Notes: generated by a model from the sequence alone, not told the origin. Numbered from the stretch's first letter, positions 1 to 8,394 are shown. The stretch is DNA of 64,000 nt from Holzapfeliella saturejae (GCF_037546065.1 NZ_JAWMWG010000001.1:682001-746000); one strand, 5' to 3'. Made by a program: numbers and translations.

Positions 1-233
1 AAAATATGGTGTCGTTTTTATTGATGGTCAGTTTGCTAATGACTTTTGCTGGAACAATGCGTTATGTTAAGCAACTTGAAGTTCAAAAAAGTCTAGTAGT
101 CAATGCTCATTTAGCAGCCGTTATGTTGAAAAATTCAACAAAAACGAGTTGTCAGATTGAAAACGATTGGTTCGTATTGGTTAGTCCGACAAAAATACAA
201 AATGTAACACAGAAGATAATTTATGAAATTTAA
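1..233 (+). CDS. comGE: ComGE-like competence pseudopilin, 5' end cut by window
   Basis: The reading frame is open from the left edge, so the first ATG (position 6) is probably internal. The visible 75 residues begin with a hydrophobic segment (about residues 3-17) and continue as a short polar domain, as in minor pseudopilins after their prepilin cleavage site. That site itself would lie outside the window. The gene overlaps the start of a clear comGF by 11 bases and sits in the comGE position of a comG operon, whose products build the transformation pseudopilus in the membrane. The family is poorly conserved, so the name rests mainly on position. Confidence 0.55.
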   Translation, partial: NMVSFLLMVSLLMTFAGTMRYVKQLEVQKSLVVNAHLAAVMLKNSTKTSCQIENDWFVLVSPTKIQNVTQKIIYEI

Positions 234-663
234 AGCGTTTACTTTAATTGAAGCGGTTATTTCAATAGCGATTATTTTGTTAACGTTACAGTTAGTTGCA
301 CAGGTTGTTGATTTGAACTATCGTTTTACTCATCATGGCAATCATCAAAAAATTGATAATGCTTATTTTTATTTAAAAATGAATCAAACTTTTAATGATT
401 ATGATTGCATTAAGATTGATCAGATTAAAAGCAAAGCTAATCAAATTTATTTGATAGCTGAAAAGGACAATCAAATAAGTCGTTTATCATTAACCATAAA
501 GGATAAAACGATTATTTTGAAAACTAACGATGCAGGATACGTTCCTGTTTTGACGGAGGTACATCAGGCAAATTTTTGTTATAATATTGAGAGGGGTTTT
601 AGTTTAGATGTGGAAGATTCCAAGAAAAGAAAATCACAGTTATTATTCACGCTTAAAAGTTAA
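223..663 (+). CDS. comGF: ComGF-family competence pseudopilin
   Basis: 146 residues with a type IV prepilin N-terminus: short basic leader, then AFTLIEAVISIAIILL, where the F-T-L-I-E motif marks methylation and cleavage by the prepilin peptidase ComC. The hydrophobic helix follows at about residues 6-26. The rest is a small extracytoplasmic domain ending in a Lys/Arg-rich tail. ComGF belongs to the competence pseudopilus used for DNA uptake. It overlaps comGE upstream and comGG downstream, which suggests translational coupling. No key motif is missing, so this last part of the operon looks intact; comGA-GD would lie to the left of the window. Confidence 0.8.
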   Translation: MKFKAFTLIEAVISIAIILLTLQLVAQVVDLNYRFTHHGNHQKIDNAYFYLKMNQTFNDYDCIKIDQIKSKANQIYLIAEKDNQISRLSLTIKDKTIILKTNDAGYVPVLTEVHQANFCYNIERGFSLDVEDSKKRKSQLLFTLKS

Positions 664-805
664 AGCAAGTATTTTGTTAAGTATTGTTTTTTTGGTAGGC
701 ATTTCGCTAGTAACCCTATACTTTAAACTGGAAATCTTCCGAATTGAGATGACACAAAAAGACTTAGTTTTAGTAAATTTAAAAGAAATTTTAAATTCAC
801 CGTAA
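608..805 (+). CDS. comGG: ComGG-like short competence membrane protein
   Basis: 65 residues. A basic N-terminus is followed by one transmembrane helix (about residues 18-40) and a short charged tail. It overlaps the end of comGF by 56 bases and is preceded by GAGAGGGG at about 589-596. It occupies the last-gene position of comG operons, where ComGG is usual, but it is shorter than typical ComGG (about 100 residues or more) and lacks a recognisable prepilin motif. ComGG is assigned by position only; it may be a reduced form. Confidence 0.5.
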   Translation: MWKIPRKENHSYYSRLKVKASILLSIVFLVGISLVTLYFKLEIFRIEMTQKDLVLVNLKEILNSP

Positions 806-879
806 TAACTTGCAAGCCTATCAAGGATAAGTGATGATAGAAGTAGGAGTATTTTAACTGTTTTGAGGAGAGATTTTCA

Positions 880-1884
880 TTGGCATTATCAATACAAGAA
901 CGCTATGCTTTAATTGACGAAGCGGTTCAGCGTCTGAAAAAAGAACTTAAAACGTCTTATCTAGATGCTTTGATAGAAACGATTGAAAACTTAATTGATC
1001 AACAAGTTAAAGTAGAAAATGGTGCCCCTGGTGCCCAAACAGTTGAACGTTTGACTGAAATTGCTGAACAAATCGATTTTAATAATCAATCATCTAAAGA
1101 AAAAAGTGAATTAATTTATTTGTTAATTCTTGCTGGAATTAAAGAAGATAAACTTGAAACTAATTTACAAATGACACCTAAGTCAATTTCTGTTGTAGTC
1201 GCAATGATTGCTCATCAGTTATTACAAGGTAAAAAATCAGCCAAAGTGCTCGATTTAAGTAGTGGATTTGGTAGTTTATTATTGAATACAGTTGACCAGT
1301 TAAAACAAACTGATCAAATTGATTTTGACGTTTATGGTATGGATAATAATGAAATTTCTTTAGCATTATCCAGTCTATATGCTGAATCATTAGGTATTCA
1401 GGCTGAGTTATTCCATCAAGATTCATTAGATACGTGGTTGATTAACGACTTAGATTTAATTGTTTCAGAATTACCAGTGGGATACTATCCAATTGACTCC
1501 CGAGCTGAAAATTATGAATTGAGAGCCAAATCTGGACATTCATTTTCTCATTATTTGATGTTAGAACAGGCAATTTCACACCTGTCTGAAGGTGGATTGG
1601 GTATTTTTGTTGTTCCTGCAATGATGCTACAAGATGCCAATGCTTCAGAATTGACAAAATGGTTAGCTAAAAAAGCACATATCCAAGCTTTTCTAATATT
1701 ACCTGAAGATTCATTTAATGATGAAAAATATCAAAAAGCAATTTTGGTAGTTCAAAATCGTGGTACTAAAACTAAACAAGCCAATAATATTTTGTTGGGA
1801 CAACTCCCAAGCTTAAATGATAGAAGTGTACTTGAAACTTTCAATTATAATTTAAAAGATTGGTACATCAAAAATTTAAAGTAG
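880..1884 (+). CDS. Class I SAM-dependent methyltransferase, YtxK-like
   Basis: 334 residues starting at TTG 880 with GAGGAG nine bases upstream. The N-terminal ~100 residues are helical. A Rossmann methyltransferase domain follows, with the SAM-binding motif DLSSGFGSLLL near residue 124. The position normally occupied by NPPY in adenine-N6 methyltransferases reads SELPVGYYP near residue 196. The protein resembles Bacillus YtxK, which also lies next to ackA; its substrate is unknown. It follows the comG genes and precedes ackA by 13 bases, so it may be cotranscribed with either. Because the catalytic motif is altered, DNA adenine methylation should not be assumed. Confidence 0.8.
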   Translation: MALSIQERYALIDEAVQRLKKELKTSYLDALIETIENLIDQQVKVENGAPGAQTVERLTEIAEQIDFNNQSSKEKSELIYLLILAGIKEDKLETNLQMTPKSISVVVAMIAHQLLQGKKSAKVLDLSSGFGSLLLNTVDQLKQTDQIDFDVYGMDNNEISLALSSLYAESLGIQAELFHQDSLDTWLINDLDLIVSELPVGYYPIDSRAENYELRAKSGHSFSHYLMLEQAISHLSEGGLGIFVVPAMMLQDANASELTKWLAKKAHIQAFLILPEDSFNDEKYQKAILVVQNRGTKTKQANNILLGQLPSLNDRSVLETFNYNLKDWYIKNLK

Positions 1885-1897
1885 AGGATAGACAACT

Positions 1898-3085
1898 ATG
1901 ACTAAAGTTTTAGCAATTAACGCCGGAAGTTCTTCAGTTAAATGGAAGATGTTTAACGCACAAAATGAAGAAGTTATAGCAGAAGGTGCTGCAGAAAGAA
2001 TCGGTATTAAGGGTTCTAATTACCAAATTAAATATGATGGCAAAAAAATAGAAGAAACAATTGAAATTAAAGATCAAGAACAAGCTGTTTCTATTATCTT
2101 AAAAGCAATGATTGAACTAGGTATTGTTGCTTCATATGATGAAATTAAAGGAATTGGACACCGTATTGTGGCTGGAGGAGAGCATTTTGCTCAAAGTACT
2201 TTAATTACAGAAGACGTCTTAAATAAGATTTATGACCTTTCTGAATTTGCGCCACTGCACAATCCTGTTGAAGCACGTTGTATCGAAGCATTCGAAAAAG
2301 TATTGCCAGATATCCCACAAGTGGCGGTTTTCGATACTTCTTTCCATAAAACGATGCCAAAAGAAAATTATTTATATTCCATTCCAATGGAATACTATGA
2401 AAAATATGGTGCTAGAAAATATGGTGCGCATGGAACTAGCCACCGTTATGTTTCTCAAAGAGCGGCTGATGTGTTAGGTCAAGATATCAAAAACTTACGT
2501 TTAATCACAGTTCACATGGGAAATGGTATTTCACTAACAGCTGTTGAAAATGGACAATCAATCGACACTTCTATGGGCTTCTCACCACTTGCTGGTGTAA
2601 CTATGAGTACGCGTTCAGGTGATATTGATGCGTCATTGATGGCTTATTTAATGGAAAAACTTGAAATTGAAAATCCACAAGAAATGATTAGCATTTTGAA
2701 TGGGAAATCAGGATTATTAGGACTTTCAGGTTTATCATCAGATATGCGTGATTTAGAAAATAATATTGAAAACCCACAAGTTAAATTAACAGTCGATATT
2801 TTTGTTAACCGCATCGTCAAATATATTTCACAATATATTACTGAAATGGGCGGGGTAGATGGTATTGTCTTTACAGCTGGTATTGGTGAAAACAATCCAT
2901 GGTTATTAGACCGTATCTCTAACAAGTTTGCTTATTTAGGTGCTAAGGTAGACCCTGAAAAAGTAGAAGTTAGAAGACAAGAAACAATTTTTAGTGCTGA
3001 AGATTCAACAATTAAGCTAATGCTAGTGCCAACTAATGAAGAAATTATGATTATTCGTGATTTGGTTGAAATCGCTAAGCTTTAG
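1898..3085 (+). CDS. ackA: Acetate kinase
   Basis: 395 residues, the usual length. It makes acetate and ATP from acetyl phosphate and ADP in the cytoplasm, the last energy-yielding step of acetate fermentation. The N-terminal VLAINAGSSSVKWKMF is the ASKHA phosphate-binding signature. GAHGTSHRYVSQRAA and HMGNGISLTAVENG are the other acetokinase signatures, and GGVDGIVFTAGIGENNP lies near the C-terminus. The start at ATG 1898 has GAGGAT upstream. It ends in a strong terminator, so it is the last gene of the unit that begins with the methyltransferase. Confidence 0.97.
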   Translation: MTKVLAINAGSSSVKWKMFNAQNEEVIAEGAAERIGIKGSNYQIKYDGKKIEETIEIKDQEQAVSIILKAMIELGIVASYDEIKGIGHRIVAGGEHFAQSTLITEDVLNKIYDLSEFAPLHNPVEARCIEAFEKVLPDIPQVAVFDTSFHKTMPKENYLYSIPMEYYEKYGARKYGAHGTSHRYVSQRAADVLGQDIKNLRLITVHMGNGISLTAVENGQSIDTSMGFSPLAGVTMSTRSGDIDASLMAYLMEKLEIENPQEMISILNGKSGLLGLSGLSSDMRDLENNIENPQVKLTVDIFVNRIVKYISQYITEMGGVDGIVFTAGIGENNPWLLDRISNKFAYLGAKVDPEKVEVRRQETIFSAEDSTIKLMLVPTNEEIMIIRDLVEIAKL

Positions 3086-3096
3086 CGTAAAATATA

Positions 3097-3133
3097 AAAC
3101 ATCCTTTATCTTTTATGGTAAAGGATGTTTTTT
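3097..3133 (+). terminator. Intrinsic terminator after ackA
   Basis: AAACATCCTTTA (3097-3108) pairs with TAAAGGATGTTT (3119-3130) around a ten-base loop, followed by a T run. It closes the ackA transcript. Confidence 0.9.
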
Positions 3134-3153
3134 AGAAAGGTGAATCAGTTTAA

Positions 3154-3576
3154 ATGATTGATATATTGTATCTCGTTGTTTCGCTATTATTGTGTTATTT
3201 CTTAGTTTGGCAAAGACTTAATGTTAAATTTGTTGAACAAAAGCGAGGGATTATAGTTAAATTTGCCGCTTTTGTTATTTTGCTGGTACTCCTTGTGACA
3301 GCAATGACACAAGCAGAAGCGATTAGATGGTCTGTTTTATTACTTTTGGGTATATTTTGTATCGTCTTAATCTTTTTCCGACCGGGATTAGGTTCAATTG
3401 TGTTTAAGAATTATCGCATTAGATCTTATAAAGAATTCACAAGTTTTAACACCAAGCAGATTAATGATTATGAGACAAAAGTAGCGTTTTATGCACGCGA
3501 TCAAGTGAGACTGACGATGTATGTTAGAGGAAATGTGAATGCTGTATCACAATTTTTAAACAAATATTTTGTTTAA
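3154..3576 (+). CDS. Small membrane protein of unknown function
   Basis: 140 residues with three predicted transmembrane segments (about residues 2-19, 33-52 and 59-76), then a C-terminal cytoplasmic-looking domain of about 60 residues rich in basic and aromatic residues (FKNYRIRSYKEFTSF). The start ATG 3154 has AGAAAGGTG upstream. It lies alone between the ackA terminator and tmRNA. I do not recognise the family and give no function; the layout suggests a small membrane anchor with a soluble tail. Confidence 0.7.
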   Translation: MIDILYLVVSLLLCYFLVWQRLNVKFVEQKRGIIVKFAAFVILLVLLVTAMTQAEAIRWSVLLLLGIFCIVLIFFRPGLGSIVFKNYRIRSYKEFTSFNTKQINDYETKVAFYARDQVRLTMYVRGNVNAVSQFLNKYFV

Positions 3577-3596
3577 ACCAGTTTTTATGTTAAAAT
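3569..3596 (+). promoter_or_regulatory. Possible ssrA promoter
   Basis: TTGTTT (3569-3574) and TAAAAT (3591-3596) are 16 bases apart and end 12 bases before the tmRNA 5' end. The -35 is weak and overlaps the stop of the gene before. Confidence 0.45.
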
Positions 3597-3608
3597 TATA
3601 GCGATGTC

Positions 3609-3971
3609 GGGGGTGTTTTGGAATTCGACATGCATGATTTTGCATAAATGGCAATTCGTAGGTAACGTCTACGTAAAAACGTACAGTTTAAATATAACTG
3701 CAAACAACGAAAATTCTTACGCAGTAGCTGCCTAAAAAACAGCTCGCGTGATCTGATTGAAACTGACCCGGGTTTCTATTAGGTCTCAACTCTAACGGGT
3801 TACGTTTAATTATGCCATCTGAATAATTAAAAAGAGATAATCAGATAACTCTTTGAAGGCTAGCCCTGTTATATGGCGTTCTTGAAAGAGTACAATTAAA
3901 TAATATAACTATGATTGTAGAAGTTTATGATGAAACGTGTATGGACAGGGGTTCAAATCCCCTCACCTCCA
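3609..3971 (+). ncRNA. ssrA: Transfer-messenger RNA (tmRNA)
   Basis: The 5' GGGGGTG (3609-3615) pairs with 3' CACCTCC (3964-3970) as a tRNA-like acceptor stem with discriminator A3971; the terminal CCA is not encoded. The T-arm motif GGTTCAAATCC precedes the 3' end. After TATAACT the tag frame runs from GCA 3700 to TAA 3733-3735 and encodes ANNENSYAVAA, preceded in the tag by the charged alanine. tmRNA with SmpB frees stalled ribosomes and marks the product for proteolysis. The tag ends in the usual hydrophobic AA signal. A bidirectional terminator follows directly. Confidence 0.96.
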
Positions 3972-3972
3972 T

Positions 3973-4020
3973 AAACAAAAAAGAACTGGATAACTTGAGT
4001 TATCCAGTTCTTTTTTGTTT
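3973..4020. terminator. Bidirectional terminator between ssrA and glcU
   Basis: A perfect 22-bp stem (3973-3994 with 3999-4020) surrounds a four-base loop. It has A-rich and T-rich flanks, so it can end tmRNA on the plus strand and the sugar transporter on the minus strand. Confidence 0.93.
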
Positions 4021-4035
4021 ATAGTTTAACTTGAA

Positions 4036-4920
4036 TTAAGCACCTGTCATAAAGCTAATCATAATTCCACCAGCAATAACGAGTAGTAATCCAATTAAAG
4101 TGAAGGTTAATTCTTTTTTAGTTTTAGCTTCTTTAAGAATGTAAACACCGCCAAGTGTTGAGAATACAACGTTCATTTGTGAAATTGTAAACCCTGTTGC
4201 CACACCATTTAAGCCAGCTGAAATCAAGTAGCTCAATGAACCACCAGCAAAAATCACACCAACAAGCATGTTTTTGTAAGTTACAGCTTCTTTTAATGGG
4301 CGAACATCTTTGTTTTGTGGTAGGAACATGCAAATCAAAGCACCTAATACCATACCAATTGTTTGAGGTAAGAAACCATCAAATCCTTGTACATCAGCAT
4401 ATCTTGGGAAGATTGAAAATCCAACATAACCAATTGTTGAGAAGAAGAAAATCCAAAAGATAGTTGAAGTTTTAACTTTAGGAGCATTTGAAGCACTTTC
4501 GGCAGTTTTTTCACTAACTGTTGTTAAGTAAATTCCACCGATAATGATTACAATAGCGATGATTCCTGCAATTTTTGCTGTTGCTGAAGCCCATTCGCTA
4601 AATAACAACACACCACTGAAAGAAGTTCCTACAATTTGAAGTCCAGTAGAAATTGGCATTGCTTTTGATACACCAATTGCTTTAAATGATTCATATTGTA
4701 GAACTTGTCCTAATGACCAAGATAGCCCACTTAGGAAACTAAATAAGAAAATTTCAGTTGTCATAGTAGGTCTCATAGCAATAAACAGCACGATAGCTGT
4801 TAATAAAGCCCCAAAAGTTGTTCCAAGAATTTGGTTAACTGTACGTCCACCAATTTTTGATGTGAAGATTGGCATACAGCCCCAAAGTATAGCTGGTAAT
4901 ACTGCAATAAGTAAATTCAT
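4036..4920 (-). CDS. glcU: GlcU/GRP-family sugar uptake permease
   Basis: 294 residues with ten predicted transmembrane helices, the fold of the DMT superfamily. The start MNLLIAVLPAILWGCMPIFTSKIGG is typical of GRP (GlcU/RbsU) transporters, which import glucose or ribose by proton symport. ATG 4920 is chosen because GAGAGGTGG lies eight bases upstream; an ATG nine codons earlier (4947) has no comparable site. The gene is monocistronic and shares a terminator with tmRNA. Two cre-like sequences in its 5' region suggest CcpA control. The sugar cannot be told from sequence alone. Confidence 0.85.
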   Translation of the reverse strand: MNLLIAVLPAILWGCMPIFTSKIGGRTVNQILGTTFGALLTAIVLFIAMRPTMTTEIFLFSFLSGLSWSLGQVLQYESFKAIGVSKAMPISTGLQIVGTSFSGVLLFSEWASATAKIAGIIAIVIIIGGIYLTTVSEKTAESASNAPKVKTSTIFWIFFFSTIGYVGFSIFPRYADVQGFDGFLPQTIGMVLGALICMFLPQNKDVRPLKEAVTYKNMLVGVIFAGGSLSYLISAGLNGVATGFTISQMNVVFSTLGGVYILKEAKTKKELTFTLIGLLLVIAGGIMISFMTGA

Positions 4921-4994
4921 TTTATATCCACCTCTCGTGATAATCATAGTCTATATTTGAAATATTTAAAAATCAGAAGTCTTCTTTTCAAAAA

Positions 4995-5008
4995 AGAAAA
5001 CGTTTACA
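4995..5008. promoter_or_regulatory. cre-like site (proximal to glcU)
   Basis: AGAAAACGTTTACA matches the CcpA operator consensus TGWAANCGNTNWCA at all but the first base. It lies about 75 bases upstream of the glcU start, near a possible TTGAAA -35 of the minus strand, so CcpA bound here could repress. Confidence 0.6.
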
Positions 5009-5050
5009 TTCATAATATAACAAGTCCAAATCAAAAAAGCAACAAAAAAA

Positions 5051-5064
5051 TGTAAACGCTTTCT
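5051..5064. promoter_or_regulatory. cre-like site (distal to glcU)
   Basis: TGTAAACGCTTTCT matches the cre consensus except at the last base. It lies 42 bases beyond the first cre-like site and between the divergent glcU and SdpI-like genes, so it could affect either. Confidence 0.6.
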
Positions 5065-5154
5065 TTTTTCTTTTTTCAATCTAATATTACTTTTTTTATG
5101 GAGATAAAATAATTCGTGTTAAACTTAGAAAAAAAGGGTTAGGAGAGCTAGATT

Positions 5155-5556
5155 GTGATTTATATTTACATGGGCTGTTTACTCGTATTAATGAGTTTGA
5201 TTAGTTTCTTAATGAGGTATCAAAAACCAGGATTTTTATTTGGCTATCGGTCGTATTTCTCTAAAATGAATGATAAATTTGAACAAAAGGCACAAACGAT
5301 TTATCGAAGAACGTGTTTAATAGTTGGATCGATTCAAATCGTTTTGGGTAGTGTAATTAAATGGTTGAATTGGGATCATTATTTCTTAATTTGGCTATTA
5401 ACTTTTTATTTATCAATTATCTTCGTGTATGCCATAACTGAAACACGTTTAAGAAAACTTTTAGTTAAGAATGGTATTGTAAGTAAGGAAGAGATTAAAA
5501 AATACGATAATACCCACCAAACCAAAGAAAAGGTCAAAGGATTTAAAGACCTTTAG
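5155..5556 (+). CDS. SdpI-like membrane protein
   Basis: 133 residues starting at GTG 5155 with AGGAG nine bases upstream. It has three predicted transmembrane helices (about residues 1-19, 56-76 and 80-98). Between the first two, the loop LFGYRSYFSKMNDKFEQKAQTIYRR resembles the GYRT/S...W..A motif of SdpI-family proteins. SdpI itself gives immunity to a killing peptide and senses it. The gene ends 12 bases before a response regulator and probably belongs to the same operon. The family call is from motif memory; a plain small membrane protein is the alternative. Confidence 0.55.
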   Translation: MIYIYMGCLLVLMSLISFLMRYQKPGFLFGYRSYFSKMNDKFEQKAQTIYRRTCLIVGSIQIVLGSVIKWLNWDHYFLIWLLTFYLSIIFVYAITETRLRKLLVKNGIVSKEEIKKYDNTHQTKEKVKGFKDL

Positions 5557-5568
5557 GAGGATTTTATA

Positions 5569-6276
5569 ATGAGATTATTAATGGTAGAGGATAATGTTTC
5601 AGTCGCTCAAATGATGGAAATGTTTTTTGAAAAAGAACAATGGGTAATGGATTTAGCTGTAGATGGAAATGAAGCCGTTGAAAAGTTTAAAGCCAATCAA
5701 GAGTATTATGATATTGTTACATTAGATTTGAACTTGCCCGGAAAAGATGGGATGGAAGTGGCTCGAGAAATTAGAACGATATCTGATGTACCAATTATCA
5801 TGTTAACAGCACGTGATTCAGAATCTGATCAAGTTTTAGGACTTGAGCTTGGAGCTGATGATTATGTCACTAAACCATTTAGTCCACTGACATTAATTGC
5901 TAGAATTAAAGCGTTGCATCGTCGATCATTAATGAATCAAACGTCTCGACCTGAAGATTCAAAAGATATGGTTGAAACACCCCATCTTAAAATTAATGAA
6001 AAAACCCGAGAAGTTTATATTGATGATCAAAAAGTTCAAGGCTTAACACCTAAGGAGTTTGATTTATTACTAACTATGGCTAAAAATCCAAAACAAGTGT
6101 TTTCAAGAGAGAAGTTACTTGAGATTGTTTGGGGCTATGAATACTTCGGTGAAGAGCGAACAGTGGATGCTCACATCAAAAAACTACGTCAAAAAATTGA
6201 AAAACTGGCTCCTCAAATTATTCAAACTGTCTGGGGTGTGGGCTACAAATTTGATGATTCGGATGTGGGTAAATAA
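5569..6276 (+). CDS. OmpR-family response regulator
   Basis: 235 residues. The receiver domain (about 1-120) has acidic residues D8 region, phosphoacceptor Asp53 (IVTLDLNLPG), a conserved Thr (MLTARD) and Lys (VTKPF). A winged-helix DNA-binding domain (about 135-230) has LTPKEFDLLLTM and the final WGVGYKF typical of OmpR/PhoB regulators. It overlaps the sensor kinase start by one base (TAATG), so the two are a cognate pair. Resemblance to YclJ/CssR-like regulators does not define the signal. The preceding SdpI-like and following VanZ genes suggest an envelope-related output. Confidence 0.93.
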   Translation: MRLLMVEDNVSVAQMMEMFFEKEQWVMDLAVDGNEAVEKFKANQEYYDIVTLDLNLPGKDGMEVAREIRTISDVPIIMLTARDSESDQVLGLELGADDYVTKPFSPLTLIARIKALHRRSLMNQTSRPEDSKDMVETPHLKINEKTREVYIDDQKVQGLTPKEFDLLLTMAKNPKQVFSREKLLEIVWGYEYFGEERTVDAHIKKLRQKIEKLAPQIIQTVWGVGYKFDDSDVGK

Positions 6277-7739
6277 TGAAGTTATTTTATCAACAAGTGC
6301 TATCTTTTTTATTAGTTATTGTAATTACACTGTCAATTATTGGATTTTCCATGATGAACTTCATCACAAAACAAACTTATGATAATACATTTTCCCAGTT
6401 AGAAGGGTATGCTGATTCGATGGGTCACATTGCACTAAAAAAAGATCCTATAACAGGAAGATATCAGCAAATTAAACCCGCTTTTTTGGATGAATTTCAA
6501 CAAGTAATGCAGGCACAAAATGTGACGATACGTGTATTTGATGAAGATAATGAACAAATTTATCCAGATGCCTCTTTGACCCCTTACTCCTTGAGAGAAG
6601 ATGTTTGGCAGGAGTTACAATCGGGTAAGAGCTTTCGAATACAAAATGATTTTATGAATAACCAACCAAAATTATCAGCTAAAGAGCCTTATTCTTCAAT
6701 TATGGTTCCTTGGTTTGATGGATCAAAATTGAAAGCAGTTGTTTGGTTAGGATCTAAAGTGTCTTCAGTTGAAACAACAATTAAGCAAGCTCAAAGAAAC
6801 TCTATTGTGGCACTTTTAGCTAGTGTATTTGCTGGGATGGTTATTAGTTTGATTATTGTTTGGTTCAACTTATCAAGAATCAAAAAACTATCACGAGCAA
6901 CTAAAAAAGTTGGTGAAGGTGATTTTTCTGTCAGAATTGAGCATAAAGACAATGATGAAATTGATGACTTAGCTAGCGATTTCAATAAGATGGTTGAATC
7001 ATTAAAGCTATCAGATGAAGAAATCAAGCGCCAAGAAGCTAGACGAAATCAATTTATGGCCGATGTTGCTCATGAAATGCGAACCCCTTTAACGACTATT
7101 AATGGGATTCTTGAAGGTCTAAGATATGATGCCATCCCAATTGATTCAAAAGATAAAAGTATCCAGTTGATGCAAAGTGAAACGAATCGTTTAATCAGAC
7201 TGGTCAATGAAAACTTAGACTATGAAAAGATTCGAAATAACCAAATTAAATTGTTTAAAACAGAATTTAACGGGACTCTTGTACTTGAAAATGTCGTGGA
7301 GCAGTTATCTAACAATGCTAAAAAGAAAAATAATAAATTGAAACTTTTATCCCAAGAACCTGTCTCAATTTATGCTGATCACGATCGATTTACTCAAATT
7401 ATTTTTAATATTACACAAAATGCCATTCAATTCACTGAAAATGGTAATGTTGATTTAACAATTTATCGTGTAGATCATGCGACACGTGTTAAAATAAAGG
7501 ATACTGGTATAGGTATGAGTGATGAACAAAAACGATTTATTTTTGAACGTTTTTACAAAGCAGATCCTTCTCGTAATAACGTCGGAACAGGTGAATCGGG
7601 ACTCGGATTAGCTATCGTTTATTCTCTAGTTAATCAGCATCACGGTAAAATCGAAGTCGATAGTCAAGAAAACAAAGGGACAACATTTACATTGACTTTC
7701 TTTGACCCTAAACCAGAAAAAGAAGTAGATAGTGAGTAG
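6276..7739 (+). CDS. Membrane sensor histidine kinase
   Basis: 487 residues. Transmembrane helix 1 (about 7-30) and helix 2 (about 173-197) flank a ~140-residue extracellular sensor domain. A HAMP domain (about 200-250) follows. The DHp box has DVAHEMRTPLTT with phosphoacceptor His266. The HATPase domain shows N (NITQNAIQF), G1 (DTGIGM), F (FERFYKAD) and G2 (GESGLGLAI) boxes. All catalytic motifs are intact. It is translationally coupled to the response regulator and followed four bases later by a VanZ-family gene. The ligand is unknown. Confidence 0.94.
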   Translation: MKLFYQQVLSFLLVIVITLSIIGFSMMNFITKQTYDNTFSQLEGYADSMGHIALKKDPITGRYQQIKPAFLDEFQQVMQAQNVTIRVFDEDNEQIYPDASLTPYSLREDVWQELQSGKSFRIQNDFMNNQPKLSAKEPYSSIMVPWFDGSKLKAVVWLGSKVSSVETTIKQAQRNSIVALLASVFAGMVISLIIVWFNLSRIKKLSRATKKVGEGDFSVRIEHKDNDEIDDLASDFNKMVESLKLSDEEIKRQEARRNQFMADVAHEMRTPLTTINGILEGLRYDAIPIDSKDKSIQLMQSETNRLIRLVNENLDYEKIRNNQIKLFKTEFNGTLVLENVVEQLSNNAKKKNNKLKLLSQEPVSIYADHDRFTQIIFNITQNAIQFTENGNVDLTIYRVDHATRVKIKDTGIGMSDEQKRFIFERFYKADPSRNNVGTGESGLGLAIVYSLVNQHHGKIEVDSQENKGTTFTLTFFDPKPEKEVDSE

Positions 7740-7743
7740 TTAG

Positions 7744-8373
7744 ATGATCTTTTTAAATCCGATATATCAATTTATAGTTAATCATTTTGCTGATAAGATT
7801 AATCATTTTCCTTTAGTTGAACTCGTGTTTTATAGTTTAGATAAAACTATTTTTTATTTTTTGATTTTTACAGTTCTTTATCTAGGTTACTTAAAATTAT
7901 TTAAAAAAAAGCAGACTAAACGGCATATCACGCTTATTTTGGTATTAGTCTTCTATCTTATTTTGTTACTATCATTAACAGTATTTAGAGGGATTTATTT
8001 TCCAAGCGATATTAAGTTCTACTTCAACCGACCAGTCAACCAAATAAATTTGCAGATTCTTGATGAGACAATGAAATTGTCGTTTGCCAAGTCACGATTA
8101 GACTTCTTTTATAATTCTTTTGGAAATATTTTGTGGTTTATGCCATTAGGGTTCATTGCAAAATTATTATCCAAAAAAAGACTATCGATATTAACGATTA
8201 CGTTAATTTCTATTTTATTTTCAATGAGTATTGAAGGGATGCAGTTTATTTTGTGGACGGGTGTTGCAGATATTGATGATGTCATATTCAATACGATAGG
8301 TGGCTTTTTAGGAGCTATTTTAGGGTTGATATTTCAACAAATATTTAATAATTTTACCAAAAGGTCTGACTAA
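7744..8373 (+). CDS. VanZ-family membrane protein
   Basis: 209 residues with five predicted transmembrane helices. The VanZ signature is clear in the C-terminal half: FGNILWFMPLGF, then SIEGMQFILWTGVADIDD and IGGFLGAILG. VanZ of Enterococcus gives low-level teicoplanin resistance; the general role of the family is unproven. It starts four bases after the kinase stop, so it is the last gene of the SdpI-like/two-component unit and may be either an output or a partner of the sensor. A vancomycin-resistance role should not be inferred, as no vanHAX genes are present. Confidence 0.85.
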   Translation: MIFLNPIYQFIVNHFADKINHFPLVELVFYSLDKTIFYFLIFTVLYLGYLKLFKKKQTKRHITLILVLVFYLILLLSLTVFRGIYFPSDIKFYFNRPVNQINLQILDETMKLSFAKSRLDFFYNSFGNILWFMPLGFIAKLLSKKRLSILTITLISILFSMSIEGMQFILWTGVADIDDVIFNTIGGFLGAILGLIFQQIFNNFTKRSD

Positions 8374-8394
8374 TACACAAAAATATGTTAAAAT
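8366..8394 (+). promoter_or_regulatory. Promoter of fba
   Basis: CTGACT (8366-8371) and TAAAAT (8389-8394) are 17 bases apart. The -35 overlaps the stop of the VanZ gene. Confidence 0.6.

Noticed and set aside
880..1884. Competence-linked DNA adenine methyltransferase
   Set aside because: The NPPY motif is replaced by ELPVGYY, and YtxK-like genes lie next to ackA in genomes generally, so a DNA-uptake role is not supported.
7744..8373. Vancomycin resistance locus
   Set aside because: Only a VanZ-family protein and a generic two-component pair are present; no vanH, vanA or vanX.
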